Assembly (NCBI GenBank): GCA_949987705.1
Contig: CATLJY010000064.1
Span: forward strand, 121,886-185,885
DNA length: 64,000 bases
Source: Thereva unica
Lineage: Eukaryota; Arthropoda; Insecta; Diptera; Therevidae
Direction: 5' to 3'
Made by a program: the position numbers and the translations under genes. Positions 10,755 through 21,401 of this stretch are shown in pieces. The notes under the pieces were generated by a model. It was given only the letters and a program-made list of their open reading frames with translations. It made no database searches and was not told where the DNA came from. The stretch's first letter is position 1. Every line of letters starts with the position of its first letter.

Positions 10755-11476
10755 TAGTTGGGATGTGGGTTCGACCCTTTCGGTCCACACGATCAACTTC
10801 CCAGTATGATGAATGTTGAATAGTATGATTGGATATTTTAATAATAAATGAACAATAGGCAATATAGAATATATGTATAATACCGAGAATTTGTCACAAT
10901 TGTTTATCAATATTTTCGTTAAAATGTCAAACTAAATGTGCGCACTTACAAGATTAGGTATTAATGTTTTTCGGCACCTCAATGAAGTCGATATAGTTTT
11001 TAGTTCGCGCGGTATCGTGCAGGTACAAAAACCACTTAAGTCATTTAAACCAAAAAACCGCTGGACCGAATATTATAAAAATCTTTTCAGATTATATTGT
11101 CGCTAATACGCTTCGAACCGCACCTCAAGTAAGTCAATATCTTTCGTGGTTCGGGCGATATCGTGCAGGTACAAAAATCACTTACGTCGCTTAAACAAAA
11201 AAACAGCTGAACCGAATCTCATGAAAATCTTTTCAGATCATATTTCGGTTAATACGCTTCGAACGACACCTCAACGAAGTCGATATCAGTTTTGGTTCGC
11301 GCGATATCGTGCAGGAAAAAATGACCACATCCGTACGCACATACACACACACACACACATACTTCCTCCCAATTTTTTGCTTAAAATGCTCCTGGGACCC
11401 TGAAAGATGAAAATACGTTGAAATTTTCGATTTCGATTTTCGGACCGATTACAATAACTTCCTATACTGGGAAGTT
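10755..11476. mobile_element. 722-bp insertion in copia, 6-bp duplication AACAAC
   Basis: It is flanked by AACAAC at 10749-10754 and 11477-11482, and the copia frame is continuous without it. Inside are about 2.4 tandem units of 146 bp (the CACCTCAA-type anchor at 10975, 11121 and 11267), a short (AC)n run at 11340-11360, and a terminal hairpin (AACTTCC...GGGAAGTT at about 11455-11476). The 13-mer at its right end occurs inverted at 10795-10807. The left end includes GGGTTCGACCC, which resembles a tRNA B box. There is no protein. The class is unresolved; a SINE or other non-autonomous element is possible. Confidence 0.75.
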
Positions 11477-11857
11477 AACAACAATTAAATTATTCATAGG
11501 CTTACCTTCCATTATGGTTTTAACGTTTTTGTTAACCTGAGCGCCGTTTTGATCAAAAATCACCTGCATGCCAGACTGCTGCATTTTTCTTACCGAAAGC
11601 AAGTTATATGTAACTTCTGAACAATAAAGAACTTCCTCAAGTATACCCTGTATACCCATGTTACTTGTTACATGAATTATTCCTTTCTTCGTTCCAGTGA
11701 CGAAAGTGTCATTCTTCGCTATGGTGATTTTAATTGGTGGATCCAATTCAATGAAACTATGGAAATAACTGTCATTATTTATAAGATTATCCGATGCTCC
11801 AGAATCAAGTAGAAAATTAGCTCGGTCTATGTTTCCTGATTGAAAATCTCCTGCCAT
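11477..11857 (-). pseudogene. Copia aspartic protease fragment
   Basis: FLLDSGASDNLIN is the catalytic DSGA motif of copia protease. It is followed by the expected GILEEVLYCSEVTYNLLSV region. It overlaps the zinc-knuckle frame and is cut by the insertion at 11476. Confidence 0.9.
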
Positions 11858-12042
11858 AAAAGCAAAAGTTGATGTATAATCATTGTAATAAGGCGGAGCT
11901 GTGTATAATTGAGAGTTACATCCGTTTCAGCAGCAGTTTTCCTTTGGTCATTAACATATTTCTGTCTCTTTTTACTGAAATAACAATCTTTTAACAAATG
12001 ACCTTTAGGGCCGAAACACATCCAGGCGTGCTTTGAACACAT
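11827..12042 (-). pseudogene. Copia Gag zinc-knuckle fragment
   Basis: CFGPKGHLLKDCYFSKK retains the C-terminal half of a Gag CCHC knuckle just upstream of the protease, as in copia. The downstream residues are frameshifted nonsense until the protease frame begins. Confidence 0.65.
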
Positions 12043-12066
12043 CCAAGCCCAAAGCTGGCTGCAAGC

Positions 12067-12918
12067 ATATCCAACTTATGCGTTCAAATGGGATTTAACA
12101 CATTAAAGCTTTTCTCGCAAATTCAGGCCTTGGCCTGAGCCGCAGAGCCGTCCGCGGAATTCGCAAAACACAATCAGTCCAGCTGATGACTGCTGTCAAA
12201 TAAGCTTGCGGTATGCTAACCTTTTTGACTTTCTGGAGCGCGTTCGAAAGCCTTACTATAGTAAACCACGAGGTAAGCTGTGGTTATGCTACATCACTTC
12301 ACTTAACCACGAAAGTTTATGTTTAACCATGGAGGTTTTTGAACGCACCGTGGTTAACTACGTGGTAAAGAAAATCTAAAATTTTTTTTCCATAAAATAG
12401 TGTCCGCTATTTGCCTCAATTATTTCCAATAATTAATTATTTAAAATAATCTCACAAATCCCACTTTGATTTGTTCATTATTAACATTAAAACAAATGTC
12501 AAAAAATTGTTTTTATTCTTCTTCTTCTTAACTATCGCTAACCATGCTCCCGAGCATGGTTAAAATTTAACTACACCATGGTTAACCACGGGAGTTTTTG
12601 AACACCAAAAAGTTATGCTCGTGGTTATGTTGTAGTTAACCACGGAGTTTTTGAACGACAAAAGTTTACCATAGTTAACCATGGTTAACCATAGTAAGGT
12701 TTTTGAACGCGCTCCAGGACTATTTCTCTTTACCAATAAACAAAACCCCAACCGAAAAGTTCAACTGTCAAAAGAAAACTACAGCCTCGGCCGAATTCAA
12801 ATTTCAACATTGCCGGAATTCCGACAGAGGCGAGTCTTGCGGCCATCATTGCCAAGGCCTGAATTTCCAAGATAAGTTTTGATGTGTTCAATCTCATTTA
12901 AACGCATTGGTTGGATAT
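12067..12918. mobile_element. 852-bp TIR element with long inverted ends
   Basis: The ends are inverted repeats of about 65 bp. The left begins ATATCCAAC and runs through AATTCAGGCCTTGG; the right is the reverse complement with roughly ten differences, ending GTTGGATAT. There is no transposase. It is itself host to the TIR element at 12233-12717. I could not define a target-site duplication because the right end abuts the poly(A) of a CR1-like element. Confidence 0.7.
12233..12717. mobile_element. 485-bp MITE nested in the 852-bp TIR element
   Basis: The termini CTGGAGCGCGTTC...GAACGCGCTCCAG are inverted over about 37 bp. Internally it repeats a TTAACCACGG...GTTTTTGAACG unit several times (near 12330, 12585, 12640 and 12690), so it is built from reiterated terminal-like sequence. 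No coding capacity. No convincing target-site duplication. Confidence 0.7.
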
Positions 12919-12999
12919 TTTTTTTTCTTTTTTTTATGTGGCAGTGCTAAGCTCAGGAGTCACCCTTTGTACTCCTAGTCCGTCATGTCATTTGTCACG

Positions 13000-13188
13000 T
13001 CATGGTGCAATGTCTAGCAGTAAGCTTAGTACGGGGGAGGGGGGGGGGGTTATAAAGGTAAGGGGGGGGTATTGAAGAAGGTGGTGATGAACTCTGCGTT
13101 TGAACTCTTGGATGTTGTATGAGCTCGGAAAAACTGACTGCGAGAGATTATTCCACAGTCGAGTTGTTCTATTCACAAACGAATTCAT
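13000..13188 (-). pseudogene. CR1/jockey-like ORF2 C-terminal fragment
   Basis: NSFVNRTTRLWNNLSQSVFPSSYNI... is the characteristic C-terminal region of CR1/jockey-type ORF2 proteins. It lies downstream of the reverse transcriptase piece but in another frame. A G-rich run (13030-13070 on the plus strand) follows in the 3' UTR. Confidence 0.8.
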
Positions 13189-13403
13189 ATCTTGTTGAGT
13201 GCGTGAAAGGGGGAGTTGCAGATGGAGGGAATGAGATGAGTGGGCTAATCTGGTGTTGCGGGTATAAGATTGCCGTGGAGGCAGGAGAGCGTTTAGCTCG
13301 AGAGAACAGTCACTATGATAGTAGCGATAAAATTTGGTCAGTGCTGCTACATTCCTACGATGGCTCAGGGGGTCGATGGTGGAGCAAGCGGTATCGTCAT
13401 TAA

Positions 13404-14725
13404 TTAACTTAAGGGCCCTTTTTGGACCTTATCTAACCATGCTAAGGTGGTTATTGAAGCGCCGCCCCAAACGAGGGAGTTGTATTCGAGAAGAGGCCGA
13501 ATGTAGGATTTATAAATAACAGCACGGGCCGATGGCTGGAGGAGGAACTTGCACCTCTTAAGAAATCCCAAGCACTGGGATGCTTGTTTGGCGATTTGGA
13601 ATATATGGTCATTCCATCGCAAGTCTTTGGCTAATGTCACACCTAGGATGTGTAGGGATGGGTCGGCCTTTAGTACCACGTCATCCACTTTCAAGGATGG
13701 TGAGGTGTTGATCTTTTTCTTTGAAATAAGACAGTACTTGGTTTTGTCAGGGTTGAAATCAACACGATTGTTCTTTCCCCACTCTAGAATGAGTTTAATG
13801 TCGTTATTAACAGAGATGGACATAATTTCCCGATCATCAAGACAGGATCTGGCATGAGTCTGTCCTGTATCGTAGCTGTACGAGTAACGTAAAGTACCGT
13901 CGTCAGCGAAGCTGAGAAGTGGGTTGGAGGGGATTGAAAGTAGGTCATTTATAAAGATGAGAAATAGGGCCGGTGATAAAATTGAACCCTGAGGGACCCC
14001 CGCAGAAATGGGGTGAGATTCAGATTTGACGCCATCCAATACTACCTTAATTGAACGACCGGAAAGGAAACTTTCAACCCACTTATACAGAAGCGAGTCA
14101 ATTCCAATAGCTTTGAGTTTAGCTAACAAGGCTGAGTACCATACTCTGTCAAAAGCCTTGGAGATATCTAAAGCAACCAAACTAGATTCACCAGATCCAT
14201 GCAAACTTCGGTTGAGGTGTTCTGTAAGGCAAACTAAAAGATCACCAGTGGATCTTTTTTGTCGGAAGCCGTATTGTTTGTCGTTGATAAGTTGGTTGGA
14301 TTCTAGGTATCCCATTATCTTTTTGTTAATTATCGTTTCCATGGTTTTGGAGAGAATAGAAGTAATTGCTATTGGACGGTAGTTGGAGGGAAGGCTGGAG
14401 TTACCTTTTTTCGGTATTGGCTGGACATGGGCAAGTTTCCAGGAGTCTGGGTAAACTCCGGAGGAGTATGATAGAGCAAAAAGTTTGCGCAGAGGTTTAG
14501 CCAAAGGTGATGCGCATTGTTTTAAGACAACAGGGGGTATGTTATCGGGTCCAGTGCATTTATTGACATCGAGCTCCTTGAGGCACCTGTACACCTCGCG
14601 AGTTCTGAAGAAAACCCTGTCCATTAAATGAGCGCTGTGCTCGAGAACCGGGGGTAGCATATCAGTTTGGGGTAAAGAAGAATTGGCAGCAAACAGAGAT
14701 GCTAATAAATCGGCCTTGGATTTTC
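13404..14725 (-). pseudogene. CR1/jockey-like reverse transcriptase fragment
   Basis: The open frame shows NKCTGPDNIPP, PIPKKGN, SNYRPIAITSILSKTMETI, DKQYGFRQKRST, VALDISKAFDRVW, AGVPQGSILSPALFLIFINDL and LLSFADDGTL, that is, most of a reverse transcriptase with the catalytic FADD. Homology extends upstream of the first ATG (ADLLASLFAANSS...) to the fusion point. The endonuclease half is absent. After VQKGPLS the frame is lost and the C-terminus reappears at 13188. It is non-functional. Confidence 0.9.
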
Positions 14726-15955
14726 GGTCACGTGCCCACTATCCCTGCCCTCTACCTCCCTACAAATTAGGCATTTGGCAGCTTGGTCACACTCCTTTAC
14801 TTTGTGACCCTCTTTTCCGCAGCCTCGGCACAGCCTTCCTCTATCCTGGCTGCTGCTGCAGTTCCTCGCTATACGACCGAACTTCCTGCATTTGAAGCAC
14901 GGTTTAAGCGATACCCGCTCCCGCATTCGGCATACCACCCAGCCGACTCGAACTTTACCTGCTGCGATAGCCTTCTTCGCAGCTTCAACAGGCAGGCTTA
15001 TAAACGCCGTCTGAGTGCCCCCCCACGACTCTCTTAGCCTGAGGACATCCTTTTCCTCTACCGTCAGACCTAGCTGGGTCCTCAGTGCCTCGCACACCTC
15101 TTCCTTGGTTGTGATCTCGTCCAAGTCTCTACACTCGATCACTACCGTATTTGTATTGGCTCCCACCTCGGCCACCCCGTTAATCGATGCTTTAACCTTC
15201 TGTTCTAAGTCCCCGGTCTTAGCATCTCCCCTCTTTAGCTCCAGCAGGAGATCGCCCTTTTGCGTTCTCCTAACTCTATTTACGCTGTTTCCCAGTTCCG
15301 CCAGGGAGGCATCTGTCCTCACCTTGCGAAGGATCTCCGCGTACGTTGCTTCCCCTTTGGTCGTGATGATAATCGCATCCGACCGGGTCCTTTGCCTCAA
15401 ATTGTTGGCCTCTTTCAGTCTTCTTTTCTTTTTCTTCCTCTTTTTTCGTTCCACCTTCTTCCAGGCAGAACTTTCCCGGTCCCCACTCTCGCATTCAACC
15501 GGGCGTGCCGCCTGTAGCGGGGCTGGCTCGGCCACTGCGTCGGAAGTCTTTCCCTTTTTTCTCTTGGGGGTGTGCTGATGCAGCTGCACCTCCTCGTTGA
15601 GCTCTCTACGGCGCTTGTGCGGCCGCGGCTCTTTGCTCTTTTCTTGGGGCCGTTTCTCTCCAGCCTCCCCGGTTGAACGGCTCTCTTGCTTCCTCGGCAA
15701 ATCTTCTGTTTGAGCCGACGTATCCACCAGCTCTTTCGCTCTTTGCCTCTTTGCTATTTCCTCTTTTGCTCTTAGGTACCTGACCAACCCAATTTTCTCT
15801 TTGATGGCGTGCTCGACGTTTTCCTTAGCGTCGACATACTCCATTAGGTGTCTTATCATAACCCCCAATTTCTCGAAGGGGGGTGATTCAGCATCCTCCG
15901 CAGTGGTCGCCGGAGTGCTCACCCTCGCTTCACCATTTTTTGCTGACCCAAGGTT
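14725..15955 (-). pseudogene. R1-clade ORF1, inverted 5' piece of copy A
   Basis: The minus-strand frame (422 residues including unrelated ends) matches ORF1 of copy E from LGSAKNGEARVSTP onward. It has a basic KKRKKKKRRLKEAN stretch, the conserved domain DLLLELKRGDAK...VVIECRDLDEI, and CCHC knuckles CFKCRKFGRIARNC and CRGCGKEGHKVKEC. It stops at the CR1-like fusion after GHVT. Its G run near 15030 is 7 long, which keeps the frame open here, unlike copies D and E. It lies head-to-head with the plus-strand remainder of copy A. Confidence 0.85.
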
Positions 15956-15967
15956 TACCCCCACCCC

Positions 15968-16296
15968 CAAGCTTGCCTGTTGAAGCTGCGAAGAAGGCTA
16001 TTTCAGCAGGTAAGGTTCGAGTCGGCTGGGTTGTATGCCGAATGCGGGAGCGGGTATCGCTTAAACCGTGCTTCAAATGCATGAAGTTCGGTCACATAGC
16101 GAGAAACTGCAGCAGCAGCCAGGATAGAGGAAGGCTGTGTCGAGGCTGCGGGAAAGAGGGTCACAAGGTAAAGGAGTGTGACCAAGCTGCAAAATGCCTA
16201 ATCTTTAGGGAAGTAGAGGGCAGAGATAGTGGGCACGTGACCGGGGGGAATAGATGTCCGGCGTTCAAAGAGGCGCTGAAAAACAGACGAAGATAA
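15968..16296 (+). pseudogene. R1-clade ORF1 C-terminal piece, copy A
   Basis: It encodes LPVEAAKKAISAGKVRVGWVV, then CFKCMKFGHIARNC, CRGCGKEGHKVKEC and a third CLIF...C cluster whose second Cys is changed to Phe, and ends KNRRR. In intact copies three CCHC knuckles bind nucleic acid as the Gag-like part of the RNP. It overlaps the start of ORF2. Confidence 0.85.
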
Positions 16297-19017
16297 GGTT
16301 CATACAGATAAACCTGAACCACTGTCAAGCAGCACAAGATCTGCTGGCACAGACAGCCTATGAGGAAAAAATCGACGTCGCAATCGTCTGCGAGCAGTAC
16401 AGGAACCTGCACAGCGGCGTCTGGATAAACGATAGCAGCGGCATGTCAGCGATATGGACGTGCGGGAGCTGAGCCATGGAAGATACCATGAGAAGCCCAG
16501 ATAATGGCTTCACGGGGGCAAAAGTAGGCGGAATACACGTCTACAGCTGCTATGCGGCGCCAAGCCTGACCCTAGACGAGTATGAGTCGATGTTGGAAAG
16601 GTTAGCCGCCGACGCGAGTCGCCATCACCCGGTAATATTAGCGGGTGATTTCAATGCTTGGGCTGTCGAATGGGGCAGTCGACAAACGAATGCAAGAGGG
16701 CGCATACTTCTAGAAGTATTCTCGCGACTTAACGTGGTGTTGGTCAACACCGGAGGCGAAAACACCTTCCAAAGGGGTGGGAGATCGTCTGTAATCGACA
16801 TCACTTACGTGAGCGATTCAGTGGCCAAGGACCTACAATGGCGGGTGAGCGATTTGTACACGCACAGCGACCACCAAGCCATCATCTTCGAGGTAGGCCA
16901 GGGTATAGAAAAGAGGAATCCTAGGTACGGAACGGCTAGAGGATGGGCCGTTAAGAAACTCGACGCAGAGGTATTCGAGGAAGTATTCCTGCATGATGCG
17001 AGGTCGGCAGGAGGTGCCAGGGAAGGGGCAGAGAAAATAGAAGAATCAGTGAAATGGGCATGTGACGCATCCATGCCACGGCGCGGCGGCAATCGTAGAC
17101 TCTCACCAAACTTCTGGTGGAACGCAGAGATCGATGAATGCCGAAGGATCTGTCTGAAAGCGAGAAGGAGAACTCAGAGAAGCCGGAAAGGTCCGGATTT
17201 CGATGAACTCCTTCAGAGGTATAAGGAAGCGAGAAAAATGCTGAACAAGGCCATCGCTAGAAGTAAATCCGAGCACTTCAAAAGGTTGTGCAGAGAAGCA
17301 GACTCGGACCCCTGGGGTGGAGCCTATAAAATGGTTATGTCAGCGGTCAAGGGCAAACGCTCTCCGCCGATCACCTGCTCCTCGCTGCTCCAGAGTATTG
17401 TGTATGTCCTGTTTCCACAGAACGTACGCACGGTCGATCTACCCACCCTCCAGGTGGACCCAGAAGAGATACCTGCGGTGACTGAAGATGAGATTCTGGA
17501 GGCTGCAAAAAAGGTAGCCATCAATAAGGCCCCTGGCATGGATGGCATACCAAATAAAGCGGCGAAGCTAGCAGCTTCAATAGCGCCAGACAGGTTCGCT
17601 GAAGTCTTCACAGCGTGCCTGAGAGAGGGGATCTTCCCGGAGCGATGGAAACAGCAGAAACTCGTGCTCCTACCGAAGCCGAACAAGCCTTTAGGGGACC
17701 CATCGTCCTACAGACCGATATGCCTTCTTAGTTGTACAGGCAAACTTTTCGAGCGGGTGATCTGTAACAGGATTCTCCCTAGCGTCGAAAGGGTAGGTGG
17801 CCTGTCGGACAAGCAATTCGGCTTTAGAAAGGCAAGGTCGACGACTGATGCAGTCAATATGGTGGTGGGCATAGCAAGAGCCGCCATAGAGAAAAATCAC
17901 TGCTGCGCATTGATAACCCTCGACGTAAAAAATGCTTTCAACTCTGCGAGGTGGAGCAAAATAGTTGAGGCGTTGATCAAGCTAGGCACACCAAAGTACC
18001 TAGTGCGTGTAGTGGCCGACTACCTCCAGGGTAGGCCGCTTCATTGTGATTCGGATGATGGTCCTAAAGTGTTCGGGACAACATGCGGTGTCCCGCAAGG
18101 TTCCGTCCTGGGCCCTCTCCTATGGATCGCAATGTACAATGATGTGTTGGGGCTTCGTCTTCCAAAGGAAGCAGTGGCGATCGGGTTTGCAGATGATATC
18201 GGGGTAGTTGCCGAAGGAAAACACCCAGATGACATCGAACTGTACGCAAACGAAGCGATCTGGGAAATAAAAGCGTGGTTAGAACGCGCGGGGTTGAAGC
18301 TTGCTGAGCACAAAACGGAAGTAGTGCTGATCAGCAAGCGACGAAAGCTAGTATCCGTAAGGATAAAAGTAGGGGAACAGATCATCCACTCACAGCCCGC
18401 ACTAAGGTACCTGGGGGTGATGATCGACCGGAGGCTAAACTTCAAAGCGCACTTGGAGGGCACGGCAGACAAAGCGTCTGCGATTTGTGCAGCACTCGCA
18501 AGAATGCTGCCCAATGTTGGGGGCCCTAGACCGAGTCGCGCCTCCTCTTGGGGAGGGTGGTCAGCTCAGTCCTGTTATACGCAGCGCCGGTGTGGGCAGC
18601 AGCGTTAAACAGGACTGCAAATTGTAGGAAATGGAGGGCCGCATATAGGCTAAGTGCACTACGCGCTTGCTGCGCGTACAGGACCACGTCCGACGATGCG
18701 GCGTGCGTGATAGCAGGGATGATTCCCGTAGATATTCTGGCGAGGGAGGGCATGCGTCTCTATGATCCAGAATATGGTAGAGGGGAGCCAAGAAAGGTGC
18801 GGCGGCAGATTGCGCGCTGCTAGTCCTTAAGGGAATGGCAGACGAAGTGGGACGAGTCTGTTAAGGGTCGTTGGACCCACAGACTTATCCCTAAGGTAGA
18901 AATATGGGCTACGAGGGAGCGTGGGGAAGTAAGTTACGACCTCACGCAGTTCCTGAGCGGACATGGGGGGTATAGGAAATACCTCCACCGCTTCGGGCAC
19001 GATGATTCACCGTTGTG
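16254..19017 (+). pseudogene. R1-clade ORF2 (endonuclease-RT), copy A, broken
   Basis: The ORF2 homologue carries an APE-type endonuclease (GDFNAW, SDHQ) and a reverse transcriptase (LDVKNAFNSARW, CGVPQGSVLGPL, FADD). Defects relative to copy E: TGA at about 16471 (CGA in copy E), a 1-nt deletion at about 18538 that shifts frame after GPRPSR, TAG at about 18821, and a deletion of about 245 bp at 19018 that removes the C-terminal zinc finger. It is non-functional. Confidence 0.9.
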
Positions 19018-19276
19018 TCCAGAAGCAGCTGAATGAAGCTGAACGACCCCCGCGATGTAATGCTTATTAGCCAGTCCCGCGGGGGTGGATCACGTCGGAG
19101 GGGCTTTTTTAGTTCTCATGTTCATAGACCCATATATGCGTATGTGCACTTATGTGTCCATATGTGTGTATGTGTGGATTTACGTGAAACATAACCGTCA
19201 TGCGGGTTCGGCCAGTAAGGGGCACATGAGTCATGCCGGTAGCGAATGCTTTTTTACCCCCAGGAAAAAAAAAGAA

Positions 19277-20071
19277 ATATATATATATATAAAATAAATT
19301 TTTATTTCAAGTCATATGTAAAAAAACATGCAATAAGTAATTGTTAGTTCTATCTATCTATGTGCCCCTTAATCCCTCGTGGGACATAGGGCGGAAACAG
19401 TTGCCCTCCAGCGGACTCTGTTATATATATATAATTATATATATATATAATTATATATGTTAGTTATATATATATAATTCTGTGATATATAAAAAATTTT
19501 ATTTTAAATTATCTGCAAAACTGTTGCTCCGTTTGAATAATTTTGTCGCTGTTATGATATGATAATGCCGCTTGCACTCTGCGTACGGTTTTTTTATTAA
19601 TTTATATTTTTTTATATTGCGTCACCGTTATGAGAATGCCGTTTGCGCTATGCTTACGGGGATTTCTTGTTTTTTTTTGTTTTTTCGAAAAAAAAAATAT
19701 TTTTGCACTATAATACAAAAGGAAATTTTCTTTGAACTTATTCTTCAAATATGAATTTCTTGCTCTAATTTAACCAATTAATTTGCGTCACTGTTATATG
19801 AATGCCGCTTGCACTCTGCGTACGGGTTTTTATTAATTTATATTCTGCACTATACAAAAGGAATTTTTCTTTGAACTTATTGTTCAACTGAATTCCTTGC
19901 ACAATTTGGTAATTATTTTGCGTCACTGTTATATGAATGCTACTGCACTATGTGTACGGGCTTTTAAAAAAAAATATATTTTTACGATTTTAGAAAATTT
20001 TCTTTGCACTTTTTATTCGAATGTGTATTTCTTGCACAATTTTAAGTAATTAGTTTACAACTGCGTGCTTC
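19277..20071. repeat. AT-rich gene-free region with degenerate tandem repeats
   Basis: No gene. From about 19530 to 20050 a motif (TGCGTCACTGTTAT...GAATGCCGCTTGCACT...GTACGG) recurs four times at roughly 70-140 bp spacing with poly-A/T between. Near 19360-19425 is a GC-rich segment (CCTCGTGGGACATAGGGCGG). The repeats sit directly beside a tRNA-Trp-type primer site (20072-20083), so they may be the leader of a decayed minus-strand LTR element. Confidence 0.5.
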
Positions 20072-20270
20072 TCGGGGTCACCAATTTAGCCACCGTCTGA
20101 CCACCCGGTGGTGTAATTAGAACAACACTTTTTGTTTTTAGGTTTTTAATTAACTTTTATTATTCTAATTATCCTTATTTTAAACTACAATGTTTATAAC
20201 TTATTATAAAGATATATAAAGTTATACAATAAATGCGATTTAAGTTTTCTTTTAGGACGCGGGAGAACCG
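20072..20270 (-). repeat. LTR relic with tRNA-Trp-type primer site
   Basis: On the minus strand TGGTGACCCCGA (20083-20072) matches the primer site of the CsRn1-type element at 34869-34881. The AT-rich segment to its right (20084 to about 20270) is in the position of the 5' LTR. No second LTR or coding region can be linked to it. Confidence 0.5.
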
Positions 20271-20272
20271 AC

Positions 20273-20720
20273 TTGGTGATGACACACACGAGGGAAAAAG
20301 TAGAGAGATGCCGGAAACTGGATCTTCGTTCAAAATATAGTCAAATGTCTCCGGAAGCTAAGCTCAAGGTTATTTCATCTGCAGGTCGATGTATCAACTG
20401 CCTATCTAGTCAGTTTAGGGAACTGGAGAAACTGAAGAAAGAGGTCAGAAGGGCTTTCAACCAAGCGATGAGGTGCAATGACCCGGTTGCCTGGGAGAAT
20501 TACAAAGCCAAGAAAAGAGAAATGAAACAAACTCTGCGACGACGGAAAAGGGAGTCGTGGAGGGACTTCTGCTCGAGCATGGAGAGCATATTTGAGGCCA
20601 GCAGACTTTAGAAAATGATCTCCAGGGACCCGGTCTCCAAAGTCGGACTCGTTCGTAACTCGTCGGGGAGGATGGCGGAGACGCTGGAGGAAACCAACAA
20701 GATCCTGATGGAAGTTCACT
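20273..20720 (+). pseudogene. Non-LTR ORF2 linker fragment, chimeric start
   Basis: The first 40 residues (EKVERCRKLDL...GRCINC) look like a Gag zinc-knuckle approach of an LTR element. From FRELEKLKKEVRRAFNQAM onward the sequence is the linker between endonuclease and RT of a jockey/LOA-type element. It runs through a stop (after EASRL) to SKVGLVRNSSGRMAETLEE. It is a broken remnant whose RT lies at 20826-21401. Confidence 0.6.
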
Positions 20721-20825
20721 TTCCTGGCAGCTATATCTCGGGTAAATCTTGGGCTATTCGTAACAGAATGGCTACAAGGATGAACTGAGAGAGGAGGCTA
20801 ACGGGGTGGTGACAGAGGAAGGGGT

Positions 20826-21401
20826 GAGACGTGCAATAGACTAGACACATTCTCTTCCTTCAAGACATCGGGGCGTGACGGAATATTGCCTGTGCTGCTC
20901 CAATGGGGCAAAGAAATCATTGCACCCAGGCTTAGGGGAATATTCGTTACCTGTCTAGCAACAGGATACATTCCGGCGGTGTGGAGGGAAACCAAAGTGG
21001 TATTTCTCCCTAAGCCAGGCAAGAAGGACTACACCGAGGCGAAGTCCTCCAGGCCGGTCAGCCTAACATCCTTTCTGTTGAAAACAATGGAAAGAGTGGT
21101 GGCAGACCACCTGGAGAGTACTATGCTAAGGAGGCACCCTTTAAGTAGAAGTCAGCACGCTTACCAGGCTGGCAGATCTACAGAAACGGCACTTCACCAA
21201 TTGGTGCGAGTAGCCGAGGGGGAACTGTATACCGGAGGCATAGCGATGGCCGTTATTATGGACATCGAAGGCGCCTTCGACAAGATACAGTTCAACAAAC
21301 TCAAAGACGCTCTGGTGAGGCGCGAGGTCAGCCCCATGATTGTAAGGTGGGTGGACAGCATGCTGAAAAACAGCGGTAAGTATTCAGACAGGAGACTCGT
21401 A
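20826..21401 (+). pseudogene. LOA/jockey-like reverse transcriptase fragment
   Basis: GRDGILPVLLQWG, LATGYIPAVWRETKVVFLPKPGK, RPVSLTSFLLKTMERVV, SQHAYQAGRSTETALHQLV and MDIEGAFDKIQFN are the N-terminal two thirds of a LOA/jockey-type reverse transcriptase. The frame is cut in the palm, before the FADD motif, by the inverted-repeat element at 21402. Confidence 0.85.

Larger units (their letters stand above)
9067..12060 (-). mobile_element. Decayed Ty1/copia retrotransposon
   Basis: Minus-strand copia-type pieces lie in the expected order: Gag zinc knuckle, protease, GAG-pre-integrase, integrase, then the start of reverse transcriptase. Having integrase upstream of reverse transcriptase is diagnostic of copia. 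The frame is broken by several shifts and by an insertion at 10755-11476. It ends abruptly at 9067, where most of reverse transcriptase and RNase H are gone. No LTR is recognisable. Confidence 0.85.
12919..14725 (-). mobile_element. CR1/jockey-like non-LTR element, 5'-truncated
   Basis: The minus-strand copy contains the reverse transcriptase (13404-14725), an ORF2 C-terminal fragment (13000-13188) and a 3' UTR ending in an A-rich tail (T-rich on the plus strand, 12919-12940). At the 5' side it is fused directly to the R1-clade ORF1 copy at 14725, within the codons after GHVT. Confidence 0.8.
15968..19276 (+). mobile_element. R1-clade retrotransposon copy A, rearranged
   Basis: The plus-strand remainder begins in ORF1 (LPVEAAKKA...) and runs through ORF2 and the 3' UTR to an A-run and a short (TA)n at 19277-19290. 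The ORF1 zinc-knuckle region is present twice: inverted at 14725-15010 and forward at 15980-16296. A filler of about 15 bp (TTTACCCCCACCCCC) lies at the inversion point. The geometry resembles a twin-priming inversion. Confidence 0.85.

Noticed and set aside
10755..10800. Possible tRNA gene (GGGTTCGACCC B-box-like motif)
   Set aside because: No A box, anticodon arm or acceptor stem could be matched around it, so it was not called as a tRNA.
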